From Mesobacillus harenae (GTDB lineage: Bacteria; Bacillota; Bacilli; Bacillales; Cytobacillaceae), in the NCBI RefSeq assembly GCF_013343715.1, contig NZ_JABUNR010000022.1, positions 1 to 53,991 on the forward strand: a stretch of DNA of 53,991 bases, in the 5' to 3' direction. Numbering within the stretch: the stretch's first letter is position 1; the number at the start of each line of letters is the position of its first letter. Positions 8,341 through 17,944 of this stretch are shown here, piece by piece. The notes below the pieces were generated by a model. The model ran no database searches, had not been told where the DNA came from, and was given only the letters and a program-made list of their open reading frames with translations. The translations under genes and the position numbers were made by a program.

Positions 8341-8372
8341 AAATCCGGATGGAGATTCCATCCGGATTTTTG
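8341..8372. terminator. Intrinsic terminator, csp-like/mug convergent junction
   Basis: A perfect 12-bp stem (8341-8352 with 8358-8369), a 5-base loop and flanking A and T runs. It serves both converging genes. Confidence 0.9.
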
Positions 8373-8382
8373 TCTAAAAAGA

Positions 8383-8898
8383 TTATATTCTTTTCTGCCC
8401 AATTAATATTGGCAGCTGCCTGTATATCCCAACTACCTCATCCATTTTCATTCTGACAAGTCCGCTCGAGGAAGGTGCCACAAAATCAAGAACTCCGGGG
8501 ATCACGGATTCGGATTGTACGCCCCAAGATACAACTTTCCTCTTACTGTACTGCTGGTATACACCTTTACCGACAAAACAGACGATCCGTGGCTTTAACG
8601 TTTGTATTTTAACTTTTAATTTTTCTCGGCCTTCCTCGTATTCTTCTTTAGTAATTTCATCTGCAGCTTTTGTAGGCCTGGCCACAATGTTTGTTAAACC
8701 GTAACCTAAGTCCAGAAGTCTGTAGTCCTCCTCTGTTTGATATTTTCTTGGAGTAAGCCCTGACTCGTAAAGAATTTTCCAAAAGCGGTTATTGGGATTA
8801 GCAAAATGATGACCTGTTTCAGCTGAACGGATACTGGGGTTAAATCCAACAAAAATCACCTCCAGTTCTTCCTTTAAATGGTCTTGAATAGGCTCCAT
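8383..8898 (-). CDS. mug: Mismatch-specific uracil/thymine DNA glycosylase
   Basis: DNA repair enzyme of the UDG superfamily, Mug/TDG group, removing U or T from mismatches with G. FVGFNPSIRS contains the catalytic Asn, followed by HHFANPNNRFWKIL and LTNIVARPT. The C-terminal loop SSSGLVRMKMDEV corresponds to the DNA-intercalating region. 171 residues from the ATG at 8898, chosen because AGGAGG lies 7 bases upstream; an ATG two codons earlier is almost touching the ribosome site. Convergent with the cold-shock-like gene. Confidence 0.9.
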   Translation of the reverse strand: MEPIQDHLKEELEVIFVGFNPSIRSAETGHHFANPNNRFWKILYESGLTPRKYQTEEDYRLLDLGYGLTNIVARPTKAADEITKEEYEEGREKLKVKIQTLKPRIVCFVGKGVYQQYSKRKVVSWGVQSESVIPGVLDFVAPSSSGLVRMKMDEVVGIYRQLPILIGQKRI

Positions 8899-8904
8899 AA
8901 TCAT

Positions 8905-9355
8905 TCCTCCTCATTAAATGCTTTTTTACACTTTATATAAGAGGCTCTTCTACTTTCAAGGGAAAAGGAAAGATATTATAAAACACTTTCTTTATAAAAA
9001 GCCAACAATAAGTTTATTCTTTTTATTGAAGAAAAAAAGAGTTGGGATAATGAGGCAATACAGAAGAGGAGCGATACCAAGCCAGGAAACGGGTAATGCA
9101 CTAAGGTCTTTTTATGTACACCTTATGGATTATCTCATGGTCAATAATTCTTTATTTATACTTGATCCATGAGACAATCCCTAAAACTTCTGGTTTTACT
9201 GAACAACATCAGGCTGGGTTCGCTGCCCATGGAATGCCGGTCAACTTCTCTGGAGGATTGTTATCACACAACTGGGAAGAAAAAAAGATTAAACAATACA
9301 TGGATCGGGCTAAAAAAAGATTATGCACAAACAGGCAAGGATTGCTCCATGCCTG
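8905..9355 (+). other. Intergenic region with a possible gene remnant
   Basis: No confident gene. The plus-strand frame from about 9114 to 9359 contains GFAAHGMPVNFSGGLLSH and NWEEKKIKQYMDRAKKRL, which look coding in composition. They lack a sound start or ribosome site. A separate 40-codon frame begins at 9050 behind no clear site. A small hairpin (AACAGGCA with TGCCTGTT, about 9331-9358) overlaps the end. It could be a decayed gene or a very short secreted or spore protein. Confidence 0.25.
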
Positions 9356-9586
9356 TTAGAAACCATTTTTCTCATACATATTTTTGTATATTTGAAAATG
9401 ATATTGAAATTCATCAAAGTAAAGTTCTTCTGCTTCTTCAAACGAATAATGATCCAAAAAAGACTCCAGAATATCAGAATCAACCTGGTTCATCATTCCG
9501 CTTACCCAGATTTTAAAACCATGCTTTTTATATAAGCTGGAACAGCCAGCCCAATCAAATATATCTTCCACTTGTTCCTCATTCAC
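9356..9586 (-). CDS. Small acidic hypothetical protein
   Basis: 76 residues, strongly acidic and aromatic (DHYSFEEAEELYFDEFQYHF), with no signal peptide or membrane segment. The start is GTG 9584-9586 with GGAGG 10 bases upstream. The composition and ribosome site favour a real gene, but I do not recognise a family. It lies downstream of the M20 peptidase on the same strand, 84 bases from that gene's stop. Confidence 0.6.
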   Translation of the reverse strand: MNEEQVEDIFDWAGCSSLYKKHGFKIWVSGMMNQVDSDILESFLDHYSFEEAEELYFDEFQYHFQIYKNMYEKNGF

Positions 9587-9670
9587 TGAACATCCGCCTC
9601 CAGTCAGGTTTAGAACTATTCATTGCCACCTTGGCAAAGAATATTCACGGACCAAGTAAAAGGTTCTCTT

Positions 9671-10810
9671 CTATTCGGAAAGCTTTTTGATAATCATGGC
9701 AAGCAGTAAGGTTCGTTCTGTCAGCGAGTCTATTTCCAAATATTCTTTTTCACTGTGGGAGTTTCCTCCTATTGGGCCGAGACCATCGACAGTAGCAACA
9801 CCCACCGCTGCAGTAAAGGAGGCATCAGAACCACCGCCAGTTGCAGTATCGGTAATTTCTAAGCCAATTTCTTTGCCTGCGTCCTTAATAAACTTAAGCA
9901 GCTGAACAGTTTGCTTATTTTTTTCCATGGGCGGTCGATTCATTTCTCCTTCGAGCTCAACCTCTGTACCAGGAACAGTTGTAACCGAGCAGATTTCTTC
10001 AATTTTTTCTTCAATCTCCTGGGCCTGTTCTTTATCAGATATCCGGATATCAATCTGGGCAGTTGCATGCTCTGAAACAGTATTAATTGAAGACCCACCT
10101 TCGATTAAGCCGACATTCACACTAATCCCTTTTTCATGGTCGTTTAGGTCTTGAAACTGAATTACCTTATAAGCCAGCTCCTCAATGGCACTTCTGCCTT
10201 TTTCTGGCTCAATGCCTGAGTGGGCCGCTCTTCCTCTTACATGAAGCGTGAAATTACCTTTGCCTCTACGTGAAGAGACAAGAGAACCGTCCTTTCGGGC
10301 AGGCTCCATGACAAGCGCGAATTTTTTATCAGCTGCTATTTCTTCAATTAATGAGCGCGATGTAGGAGAGCCTACCTCCTCATCACTATTTAAAAGAAGC
10401 ACTACGTTTTGATATGAAATATCCCCTGATTCTTTCAAGGCTTTTATCGCAAATAAAACGGATACCAGGCTGGATTTCATATCAATAATTCCGGGCCCGT
10501 ATGCTCTGTTGCCGTTTATATGAAATGGCCTTTCTTTAACAGTTCCTTCAGGGTAAACTGTGTCCATATGCGCCATGATGAGAATGGCTGGGTCCTTGGC
10601 ATCCTGATGATGAAACACAATATGATTGCCAAAGTCTTCTTGCTCATAAACTGTTGCCATAAAGCCTAATGCTTTATATTCCGTCAGTAAAAATTCACCA
10701 ATCTGATCGACACCTGATTTCAAATACGAACCACTGTCTATGTTAACCAGATTTTCAAGCGTGTTGATCATTAGTTTTTGCTTTGTCTCTAAATAATTTT
10801 GCATATTCAT
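9671..10810 (-). CDS. M20 family metallopeptidase (CPG2-like)
   Basis: Zinc carboxypeptidase-type hydrolase, 379 residues, removing C-terminal residues (often Glu) from peptides or folate-like amides. Metal ligands are visible in order: MAHMDTVYPEG, GIIDMKSSLV, LNSDEEVGSP with the catalytic Glu pair, and GGNSHSEKEYLEID. The dimerisation domain lies between roughly residues 170 and 280. I start at ATG 10810 because TAGGAG is 5 bases upstream; 22 in-frame codons before it have no ribosome site. No signal peptide. Substrate not determined. Confidence 0.88.
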   Translation of the reverse strand: MNMQNYLETKQKLMINTLENLVNIDSGSYLKSGVDQIGEFLLTEYKALGFMATVYEQEDFGNHIVFHHQDAKDPAILIMAHMDTVYPEGTVKERPFHINGNRAYGPGIIDMKSSLVSVLFAIKALKESGDISYQNVVLLLNSDEEVGSPTSRSLIEEIAADKKFALVMEPARKDGSLVSSRRGKGNFTLHVRGRAAHSGIEPEKGRSAIEELAYKVIQFQDLNDHEKGISVNVGLIEGGSSINTVSEHATAQIDIRISDKEQAQEIEEKIEEICSVTTVPGTEVELEGEMNRPPMEKNKQTVQLLKFIKDAGKEIGLEITDTATGGGSDASFTAAVGVATVDGLGPIGGNSHSEKEYLEIDSLTERTLLLAMIIKKLSE

Positions 10811-11381
10811 TCTTTCTCCTACCCCATTGCACTTTATCTTATTATCAATATATTTAGCATAATTTAAGAACGACACGACATTTCATTTAAAAATTAGTCA
10901 ATTTTGTATGGTATTTGGATGATTTCTTTAATTGATTGAAGGTTCGGAAAATTAACTGTACCATATTAAGCCTAAGTGATCTTAAATTGACCAGCTTAGC
11001 AGTACTTTTAGTAGATAGGGTGAAAACTATACTATATCCCCTGGTTTCGGTTTTAAATGTTCTATACTGTTTAATTTATCACATACTATGCTTCTATAAT
11101 AAACGACCCGACCCTTTCTAACACAATCTCTTTCAATAGAAGAAAGTGTTATTCTTATTTCTTAATTTTAATAGGAATTAGCTGAAAAAGATTAAGCTTT
11201 TTAGCGATTAGAGGCGTTGTGAAGGAATTTTGGAGCACACATTTATAAAGTAGGGAATATAAAATGGATCGTGTCAGATTTATTTCACCCGGGTAAAACG
11301 GAGGTTTCACCCAAGTGAAATAAATCAAAAAGGGCACTAAACTATTATGAGCAAAAAGCCGGCAGCACCACTAAAATTTTT
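10811..11381. other. Long intergenic region with an inverted repeat
   Basis: No supported gene in about 570 bases. AT-rich throughout. The one structure I see is the inverted repeat at 11277-11326. Short open frames on both strands lack ribosome sites and recognisable composition. Confidence 0.5.
11277..11326. repeat. Inverted repeat with GATTTATTTCAC arms
   Basis: Perfect 12-base arms (11277-11288 and 11315-11326). Pairing continues inward for six more bases, interrupted by two mismatches (CACCCGGGT against ACCCAAGTG). No T-tract follows on either strand, so it is not a standard terminator. It could be a protein-binding site or a decayed mobile-element end. Confidence 0.6.
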
Positions 11382-11783
11382 TTATAAAAGAACTTCCTCA
11401 AGCTTTATAACCATTGTCTTCCCGATATCCACAAACTTATCTGGGGTTGGTGCATTTTTGTCTGCCGGTTCTTTAAATTGGTTAAATGATCCAGTCAGTG
11501 CTCCGACATTTCCCTCTTCATCTACGCCTTGTTCCTGGATATGAGATAAAATAAACGGTCTTCCCAGTTCCACTTTAGCAGTTTCCTGGTCAACCTCCCC
11601 AGTAACAGCTTGAAACGGAAGCCTAAGGTACTGGTCGCCAGTTCCGTCATCAATCTTATAATCAAAATATCCATGGTCGTAATCCCAATTACCGCCAATT
11701 GTAAAACCGATTGGCTCTAATCGTTCTTCTAACTTGTTCATCGTATAGTTGACGCCTTCGACTTTTGATGGAATTTCTATCAT
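11382..11783 (-). CDS. yugN: YugN-like family protein
   Basis: 133 residues matching the YugN-like family of Bacillaceae, function unknown. Typical features are GGNWDYDHGYFDYKIDD near residue 30 and the internal LRLPFQAVTGEVD and GRPFILSHIQEQG segments. Soluble and acidic with no membrane segment. The start at ATG 11783 is preferred because GAGGT lies 8 bases upstream; an upstream ATG adds 11 residues without a ribosome site. Confidence 0.82.
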   Translation of the reverse strand: MIEIPSKVEGVNYTMNKLEERLEPIGFTIGGNWDYDHGYFDYKIDDGTGDQYLRLPFQAVTGEVDQETAKVELGRPFILSHIQEQGVDEEGNVGALTGSFNQFKEPADKNAPTPDKFVDIGKTMVIKLEEVLL

Positions 11784-11905
11784 CTTCAAAACCTCACATT
11801 CATTTGATATAAGCATGAACTCTCTCTATCTGCTTATCTTTATATGAGGCTTTTTCCACCCAGTTATGTTTCTCAAACATTCCTTTAATTTAGGAATACC
11901 GTCTT

Positions 11906-12103
11906 TTAACCGAATTTTCGATTTGCCAGCTTTTGCTTGTTCATGACATCGTATGATTTTTCAATAATATCTGTTAGAACGTCCCCTTTATAAACTCGGC
12001 CAACCTTTGTGTTTGCCTGATAATATTCGACAATTTCATCTAACTTATTTAACGTATCATGCGCCATTCTGACATTAAGCTGTTGTTTGGCTTGTTCTGG
12101 CAT
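11906..12103 (-). CDS. Small ribbon-helix-helix-like protein
   Basis: 65 residues. QLNVRMAHDTLNKLDEIVEYY looks like a ribbon-helix-helix strand and first helix. It is followed by GDVLTDIIEKSYDVMNKQK, a possible second helix. This suggests a small dimeric DNA-binding regulator, but I do not recognise the family. AAGGAGG lies 7-8 bases before the ATG, so translation is well supported. It lies between YugN and an MFS exporter, and whether it controls either is unknown. Confidence 0.6.
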   Translation of the reverse strand: MPEQAKQQLNVRMAHDTLNKLDEIVEYYQANTKVGRVYKGDVLTDIIEKSYDVMNKQKLANRKFG

Positions 12104-12239
12104 GACTCTTAGCCTCCTTGCAACGCTTTGCTAATATATCATTCTGCTAGCAATTGCTATTTATTATATATCAATTCGCTATAAAGCGCTATAGTCCTTC
12201 TGTTCCAACAAAAAAAGAGCAGGATTCCCTGCTCGATAC

Positions 12240-13619
12240 CTATTCACTAAGAACGGCACTACCCGATTGTTTCCCCCTTTTTAGATAAAGCCCAAATGTA
12301 AATAAGGAGCATAAGAGTAGCATTGTAATGCCCAAAAAGATTGTTCTGTAAATATTTTCTGGGGACAAGTCGTTTAACAAAGTGATCAGGATACCTGTAA
12401 GACCGACACCAAAAGCTCCTCCGAAAAATTGAACAAGCTGAATTAATCCCATCCCGGAACCAATTTGGCTTTCGGGTAAAATCCTTGAGGCTTCATTTGC
12501 CATACTTGATGTTAAGGCTGAAAATCCCAGGCTAGTGAACATATACGTCACCATAATAAAATAAGGAGACTTTCCCGAAAGAAAAGCAAACATCAACGTT
12601 GAGATTAACAAGAAGGCATGACCAAAGAGAATAACAGGAACATTCCCTAGCTTATCGATAACACGCCCTATCAGTTGAGCTGCTGCAGCAGACAGGATGG
12701 CCCCTGGGAAGATTATCATTCCTATTTCACCCGGGGCTTTATTAAACACTACTGTCAGCATAATGGGCATTAGGAATAGTGCAGAGAAATGTGTTATAAA
12801 AGCGGCAAATCCTATAAATAAGAGCTTTACATATTGACGGTAATTAAGCAGGTCTGGTTGAATAAAAGGTGTTTTCACAAGATGTATATGCCGCCAGAGC
12901 ACATATAAGAGAACAACACTAACTAAGAGAATAATCATGGAAAAAGAAGATAAAAATAGCAGAAGTCCAGTTACACTAAGCCCAGTTAATATACCGCCAA
13001 AAGTATCAAATTTTACTTTCTTTCGTTCTTCTATCGGTAAAAGGCTTTTAAAGAAGGGAATAAGAATTATAACAAAAACGGTAATAGCAAAGAGAAAGTT
13101 CCATCCTAAATATTGGGTAATTAATCCTCCAATAACAGGTCCAAGCCCAAATCCAAGTGATGCAGCAGAAGCGATCATAGACATTGCCTTTCCGCGTCTT
13201 GTCACAGGTATATATCTTCCTGCTAACACCATTGCCAGGCCAGGAACAGCACCTGCACCAGCTGCCTGAAGTATTCTAGCTCCAAGCAATAAATAAAACT
13301 CATCCGCCAGAAGGCCAATTATTGAAGCTAAACCAAGCAGTGATAACCCGCTAACAAGGAGTCTCGAAATCGGAATGAAGTCTGATAGGCGGCTATAGGT
13401 TAATGTAGAAATGGCAAAAACAATTGAGTACCCGGAAACAATCCATGAAGCAGTTGCTGAAGACAATGACAGATCAGTGAGAATGCTTGGAAGGGCAACA
13501 TTAAACATCGTTGTGTTCATCACAACGAGCCAGACGGTAAAGCTCCAGACCAAAATTATTTTATTTTCGTTAATAACTGGTTCGTTTGGGGCAGGAGCAG
13601 ACATGGGTATGCCTGTCAT
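12240..13619 (-). CDS. MFS drug transporter, 14-helix Tet(L)/Tet(K)-like
   Basis: 459 residues with about fourteen hydrophobic helices, DHA2-type proton-coupled efflux. Motif C is seen in LGFGLGPVIGGLI, and loop 2-3 motif A in SRLSDFIPISRLL. VVMNTTMFNVALPSI and the PGLAMVLAGRYIP...RGKAM stretch recall Tet(K)/Tet(L). This indicates the subfamily, not tetracycline specificity. AAGGAGGG precedes the ATG. Monocistronic. Confidence 0.85.
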   Translation of the reverse strand: MTGIPMSAPAPNEPVINENKIILVWSFTVWLVVMNTTMFNVALPSILTDLSLSSATASWIVSGYSIVFAISTLTYSRLSDFIPISRLLVSGLSLLGLASIIGLLADEFYLLLGARILQAAGAGAVPGLAMVLAGRYIPVTRRGKAMSMIASAASLGFGLGPVIGGLITQYLGWNFLFAITVFVIILIPFFKSLLPIEERKKVKFDTFGGILTGLSVTGLLLFLSSFSMIILLVSVVLLYVLWRHIHLVKTPFIQPDLLNYRQYVKLLFIGFAAFITHFSALFLMPIMLTVVFNKAPGEIGMIIFPGAILSAAAAQLIGRVIDKLGNVPVILFGHAFLLISTLMFAFLSGKSPYFIMVTYMFTSLGFSALTSSMANEASRILPESQIGSGMGLIQLVQFFGGAFGVGLTGILITLLNDLSPENIYRTIFLGITMLLLCSLFTFGLYLKRGKQSGSAVLSE

Positions 13620-13923
13620 GTAATCCCTCCTTTTTCGTACAATAAAATACTTTAAATTACTTAACTGACTATAAAACCCTTCTTCATAAAGGTCAAATAT
13701 TCCCCCTTACAGATACAAATTAATTTTTAAAACTTAATAGATAATACTAAAAATCCATTAGACAGCTTTAGTGAAAATGAATTTAATGTAAAACCTGCAG
13801 ACGCGTTATGTATACGATTTTAGTTTATTGTAGCTTAAGTTAGTTACTAGCTTGAATTTTCGGGGTACATAGTAGACTATATTTCAATTACACCAAAATA
13901 CCACTAAAAAGTGAGGTTGGCTT
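13620..13923. other. Divergent intergenic region
   Basis: 304 AT-rich bases between the divergent MFS exporter and antiporter genes. It must hold both promoters, but I see no clear operator or structured RNA. Confidence 0.4.
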
Positions 13924-15060
13924 ATGAACTTACCCCTGGCCATTGGCTTATTTTTATTAGTCCTTTTTCTTGTAAGAATAGTTGGGATCAAGTTTATAAA
14001 GATTCCGGATATCGTTTTATACATTCTGTTAGGGTTAGGAATAGCACCTTTTTTTCAAGAGGCAAAAGCAATAGAAATTGCAGGAGAGATCGGTCTTGTC
14101 CTGTTATTCTTTATCCTCGGATTAAAGTTCTCAGTCAACAGAATTACAAAGGACGGGAAAAAGGTTTGGAAAGCTGGCCTACTTGATGTTCTTTTTGGCA
14201 TAGGTGTTACTACAGCTATTTGTTCTTTTTTTGGATTGGACTTTCTTTCTTCTATTATAATAGGCGGTCTTTCCTATGCAACAAGTTCTTCTATTACAGC
14301 TAAGCTTCTCGAAGATAAGAACCGCTTGAAAAATCCGGAGTCTGAATTCATGTTATCCATTTTGATTTTCGAAGATTTATTTGCGCCCATCCTTGTCTCT
14401 GTTTTAATTGGACTATCTGGTAAAGGCCTTACTGTTGTAGAATTTTTGTTGATATTCATTAAAATAACATTGCTTGCTGCTGTTGCTATTTTTATCAGCA
14501 AAAAAATCTTTAAGAAATTCCACTTCCTTCTCAGCGAATTACAAAAAGATGATTCCTTTATCGTCTTCATTGTCGGCTTTGCGTTATTGTACAGCGGCTT
14601 TGCAGTTTATTTAGGGCTATCGGAAGTTATTGGAGCATTCTTGGCCGGCATTATGTTGTCAGATTCTCCTGTTAGCAAAAGGGCAGGCCGTTATGCTGTG
14701 CCGATACAAAACATATTTTTGCCATTTTTCTTTGTGAATTTTGGTATGCACATTGAGCTGACAACAGATATACCATCACTCGGTCTGCTGATAACTGTTC
14801 TGGCCTGGTCTATCATTTTTAAGATCTTCATTGGTTATTTTGGAGGACAGTGGTTTGGTCTCTCAAAAGAAGATTCTCTTAGGGCTGGACTTTCCCTGAC
14901 TCAACGAGGTGAATTTTCGGTTATTATAGCCGGCTTGGCGGCTGGAGCTCTTCAGGTTTTTGCTGGGATTTATATTTTAGCTGCTGCGTTAATCGGGACA
15001 ATGTTATTCCAGTTTGCCCCGCAGCTGAACAAATTCCTTTTTAAAAAACTTGCCAACTAA
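13924..15060 (+). CDS. Cation:proton antiporter (CPA2, KefB/NapA-like)
   Basis: 378 residues, about twelve membrane helices, a Na+/H+ exchanger domain of the monovalent cation:proton antiporter-2 type. ATSSSITAKLLEDK and ILIFEDLFAPILV mark the ion-binding region. The GLSLTQRGEFSVIIAGLAAG stretch is typical of the C-terminal helix pair of Kef-like proteins. There is no RCK/TrkA-N regulatory domain on the protein, and none is encoded beside it. GAGGT lies 10 bases before the ATG. Likely ion (K+ or Na+) unknown. Confidence 0.87.
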   Translation: MNLPLAIGLFLLVLFLVRIVGIKFIKIPDIVLYILLGLGIAPFFQEAKAIEIAGEIGLVLLFFILGLKFSVNRITKDGKKVWKAGLLDVLFGIGVTTAICSFFGLDFLSSIIIGGLSYATSSSITAKLLEDKNRLKNPESEFMLSILIFEDLFAPILVSVLIGLSGKGLTVVEFLLIFIKITLLAAVAIFISKKIFKKFHFLLSELQKDDSFIVFIVGFALLYSGFAVYLGLSEVIGAFLAGIMLSDSPVSKRAGRYAVPIQNIFLPFFFVNFGMHIELTTDIPSLGLLITVLAWSIIFKIFIGYFGGQWFGLSKEDSLRAGLSLTQRGEFSVIIAGLAAGALQVFAGIYILAAALIGTMLFQFAPQLNKFLFKKLAN

Positions 15061-15116
15061 TCCCCCTTTTTAGGGGACAAACCTAGTTAAGTTTACATAA
15101 AAAAGTTATTAACAAC

Positions 15117-15168
15117 CAAAAGGTGACAGGCACCATCCATAAAGTGGATGGTGCCTGTCACCTTTTTA
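15117..15168. terminator. Strong bidirectional terminator
   Basis: Perfect 19-bp arms (15121-15139 and 15145-15163) with flanking A and T runs, between the convergent antiporter and livK-like genes. The GGTGACAGGCACC core is one seen often in Bacillus terminators. Confidence 0.92.
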
Positions 15169-16383
15169 TTATTCTGCTTCAATTGGTACAATTTTTCCGT
15201 CTTCTACTGCTGCTACAATTAGTTCTGATTCAAATCCGCCATCATCGCCGATACCAGGAATGATATAGATTTTTTTCTCTTCAGGAAGATTGGCTAATCC
15301 TTCCTTCATAGCCTCACGAATTTTCTTAGGATCATCAACAGATCCGGCAGCTTTCATTGCTTCAGCAAAAGCGTGCATGCCAATATAGTTCAATCCTGCT
15401 TCAGAGCCTGGTTCTTCATCAAATTTCGCACGATAATTTTCAACAAATTGTGGGATTGCAGGAGTATCAGATTCAACTAAAGGCATAACTCCAATTGAAC
15501 CGTTAAGAACATCATAAGAGCCTGTTACTCTCTTCATCTCATCAAACTTAGCCTGATCCATTACGATAAATCCACCTTCGAAGCCAAGCTCTCTTGCCTG
15601 TGCTGCAAGTTTAGCAGTCGGCTCAGATGGGCCTCCGATAAACAGTACATCAGGATCTTCTTTTAATGCATTTGTAATTAAAGTAAAGAAGTCAGTGTCT
15701 TTTGCAAAGTCGATAGAAGAATTGTAGACGATTTCTCCACCTTCTTTTTCCCAGAAAGGTGCCAATTTTTCAGACCAGTCCTTCCCGTATTGGGAAGCAG
15801 TTGGCAAAAAGGCAATTTTCTTTCCGTGTTTTTCCATAGCATACTTAGTAAATGGCTCTAGGTAACCGTCATATCTTGGCGGGATCCGTACTGTCAAAGA
15901 ATTCCCTGCTTCGGTAATTTTAGGCTCACTAGTATAGGCTCCAATAATAAAGTTCTGCTGTTCATTGAAAACCTGCATGGCCAGAACTCCTCCGCTATGC
16001 GGCGTAAATACGATTGGTGTTTTGTTTTCTTGAATAAGACGCTGTGCATTACCAGCAGCTTCATTCGGCATATACTTATCATCGAGAGCAACTACATTTA
16101 GCTTATATTTCTTTCCGTCTACTTCAAAATTGCCTTCTTCATTTATTTCATCAACTGCCATTTGCACACCGCTCAATGTACGTTCACCGTAGAAGGCAGC
16201 TGGTCCGCTTAAAGGTCCGCTATAGCCAATATTAACAGTTCCAACCTCTTCACTTCCGCTATCTCCGCTTCCACTGTCACTTGGCTCCTCAGTGTCACCG
16301 CCTGATGATTGATTACATGCAGCTAGGCTTAACATTACAGCAAATAGAAAACTGACCATAAAAAGAAATTTTGACCTTTTCAT
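15169..16383 (-). CDS. livK: ABC transporter substrate-binding lipoprotein (LivK/Peripla_BP_6)
   Basis: Exported lipoprotein of 404 residues: signal sequence with lipobox LSLAAC, Cys23 lipidated. A Ser/Gly/Glu-rich linker of about 25 residues follows, then a type I periplasmic-binding fold (VNIGYSGPLSGPAAFYGE, LVVALDD-like strands). It is the last gene of the Liv-type cluster, 93 bases below the ATPase gene livF. The family binds branched-chain amino acids but also aromatic acids and other amides. Its placement after an acyl-CoA ligase favours a carboxylic acid ligand here (inference). Confidence 0.88.
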   Translation of the reverse strand: MKRSKFLFMVSFLFAVMLSLAACNQSSGGDTEEPSDSGSGDSGSEEVGTVNIGYSGPLSGPAAFYGERTLSGVQMAVDEINEEGNFEVDGKKYKLNVVALDDKYMPNEAAGNAQRLIQENKTPIVFTPHSGGVLAMQVFNEQQNFIIGAYTSEPKITEAGNSLTVRIPPRYDGYLEPFTKYAMEKHGKKIAFLPTASQYGKDWSEKLAPFWEKEGGEIVYNSSIDFAKDTDFFTLITNALKEDPDVLFIGGPSEPTAKLAAQARELGFEGGFIVMDQAKFDEMKRVTGSYDVLNGSIGVMPLVESDTPAIPQFVENYRAKFDEEPGSEAGLNYIGMHAFAEAMKAAGSVDDPKKIREAMKEGLANLPEEKKIYIIPGIGDDGGFESELIVAAVEDGKIVPIEAE

Positions 16384-16476
16384 GTTTTACCCCCTCAGAT
16401 TAATAGTTTATAATTTTGCATATTTGATGCAGAATATTATTGCTGGAAAAACCACCTCCTTAACGGACCGTCTTGC

Positions 16477-17184
16477 TTATGCTCCAATATAGGCTTTACG
16501 GACTTCATCATTGGAGAATAGCTCCTTAGAGGTACCTTCTACTACAATGGAGCCACTTTCAAACACATATCCTTTATTGGAAATTCTAAGGGCAGCATTA
16601 GCATTCTGTTCTGCTAGTAAAATAGTCGTTCCTTCTCTATTAATCTGCTGAATAACATCAAACATCTGTTCAACAATTAGTGGTGCAAGGCCAACTGAAG
16701 GCTCATCCAGCATCATCAGCTTAGGCTTGGACATTAATGCTCTTCCAATCGCAAGCATCTGCTGCTGACCTCCGCTTAACGATCCTGCCGGGTCATCTGC
16801 CTTATCTTTAAGTATCGGAAACAAATCATAAACGTGGTTCAATGATTTTTTTATTTCTTCCCGCTTGCCACGGTGAACATAGGCTCCCATGTTCAAGTTC
16901 TCATAGACAGTCATCCCTCCAAACAGGTGCCGTCCTTCAGGGCATTGCACAATGCCTGATTTAACAATGCGGTCAGCTGAGGTCTTTTTTATGCTTGAAC
17001 CATTGAAAAGGATATCTCCTTCTGCTGGTTTTATTAATCCGCTGATCGTCTTAAAAATTGTACTTTTTCCAGCGCCATTAGCTCCTAATAGAACAACAAT
17101 TTCCCCTTTGGCAACCTCAATGTTTACATTTTGTATTGCAGTAAAGCTGCCATAGTTGACGGTAAGGTTTTCTAGCTTAAGCAA
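16477..17184 (-). CDS. livF: Branched-chain-type ABC transporter ATPase (LivF)
   Basis: 235 residues. Walker A is GANGAGKST, signature LSGGQQQMLAIGRAL, Walker B LMMLDEPSVGL, and the switch His is replaced by Gln in LLAEQNAN, the norm for LivF. I start it at TTG 17182-17184, behind GGGAGGGAG and overlapping the end of livG by 8 bases. The longer in-frame version from 17238 adds 18 residues encoded inside livG and is unlikely. Confidence 0.9.
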   Translation of the reverse strand: MLKLENLTVNYGSFTAIQNVNIEVAKGEIVVLLGANGAGKSTIFKTISGLIKPAEGDILFNGSSIKKTSADRIVKSGIVQCPEGRHLFGGMTVYENLNMGAYVHRGKREEIKKSLNHVYDLFPILKDKADDPAGSLSGGQQQMLAIGRALMSKPKLMMLDEPSVGLAPLIVEQMFDVIQQINREGTTILLAEQNANAALRISNKGYVFESGSIVVEGTSKELFSNDEVRKAYIGA

Positions 17185-17941
17185 TTGCGCTCCCTCCCAA
17201 ATAAGCCTTGATAACAGCATCATTATTTTTAATTTCATCTGGAGTGCCTTCTGCTATTTTCTCACCGTAATTCAGCACCATAATCTTATCGGCAATTTTC
17301 ATAATCATTGACATTTTATGTTCAATCAGACAGACCGTAATTCCCTTATCCACCATTTTTTTCATTAGGATGGCAAGTCCTTCTGTTTCGTCTGGATTGA
17401 TCCCGGCTGCAGGTTCATCAAGGAAAACAATTTCAGGATCTGTAGCAAGAGCTAATGCAAAGGCAGCCCGCTTCTTTTCCTCCTGAGTAATCCCCCCGAT
17501 TAATTGATTGGCCGATTCAGTAAGGCCGACAAAGTCGAGTACTTCCATAGCCTTGTCACGGCACATTTTTTCCTCTCTTTTTAAGCGTTTTGTCCTGAAG
17601 ACCGCATCAAACAGGTTAGAATTTGTTCTGAGTCTGTGCCCGATAATTACATTATCCAGCACAGTTGCTTGTTCAAACAGATTGGTACTCTGAAAGGTTC
17701 TAGCTATTCCGAGCTCTGCTACCTTGTTTGGCGGCAATTTCGTAATATCCTGTCCGTTAAAAATCACCTGGCCTGAGGTCGGTTTATAAAAGCCGCTAAT
17801 TAAATTGAAATATGTTGATTTACCTGCGCCGTTCGGTCCAATAATTGCATTAATTTTGCCTTTTTCGATTGAAAAATCAACCGAATTTACTGCAACTAAT
17901 CCGCCAAACCTTTTAGTTAAATTTTTGGTTTCCAGGAACAT
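17177..17941 (-). CDS. livG: Branched-chain-type ABC transporter ATPase (LivG)
   Basis: 254 residues. Walker A is GPNGAGKST, signature GGITQEEKKRAAFALAL, Walker B IVFLDEPAAGINPDET and switch His IEHKM. The C-terminal GEKIAEGTPDEI...AYLG is the standard LivG tail. The signature reads GGITQEE, not the usual LSGGQQ/LPYGxQR, a mild departure. Three bases from livM; heterodimer partner of livF. Confidence 0.9.
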   Translation of the reverse strand: MFLETKNLTKRFGGLVAVNSVDFSIEKGKINAIIGPNGAGKSTYFNLISGFYKPTSGQVIFNGQDITKLPPNKVAELGIARTFQSTNLFEQATVLDNVIIGHRLRTNSNLFDAVFRTKRLKREEKMCRDKAMEVLDFVGLTESANQLIGGITQEEKKRAAFALALATDPEIVFLDEPAAGINPDETEGLAILMKKMVDKGITVCLIEHKMSMIMKIADKIMVLNYGEKIAEGTPDEIKNNDAVIKAYLGGSAIA

Positions 17942-17944
17942 TCT

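Noticed and set aside
17185..17238. 18-residue N-terminal extension of livF
   Set aside because: It lies inside livG, has no ribosome site, and the TTG at 17184 has an excellent one.
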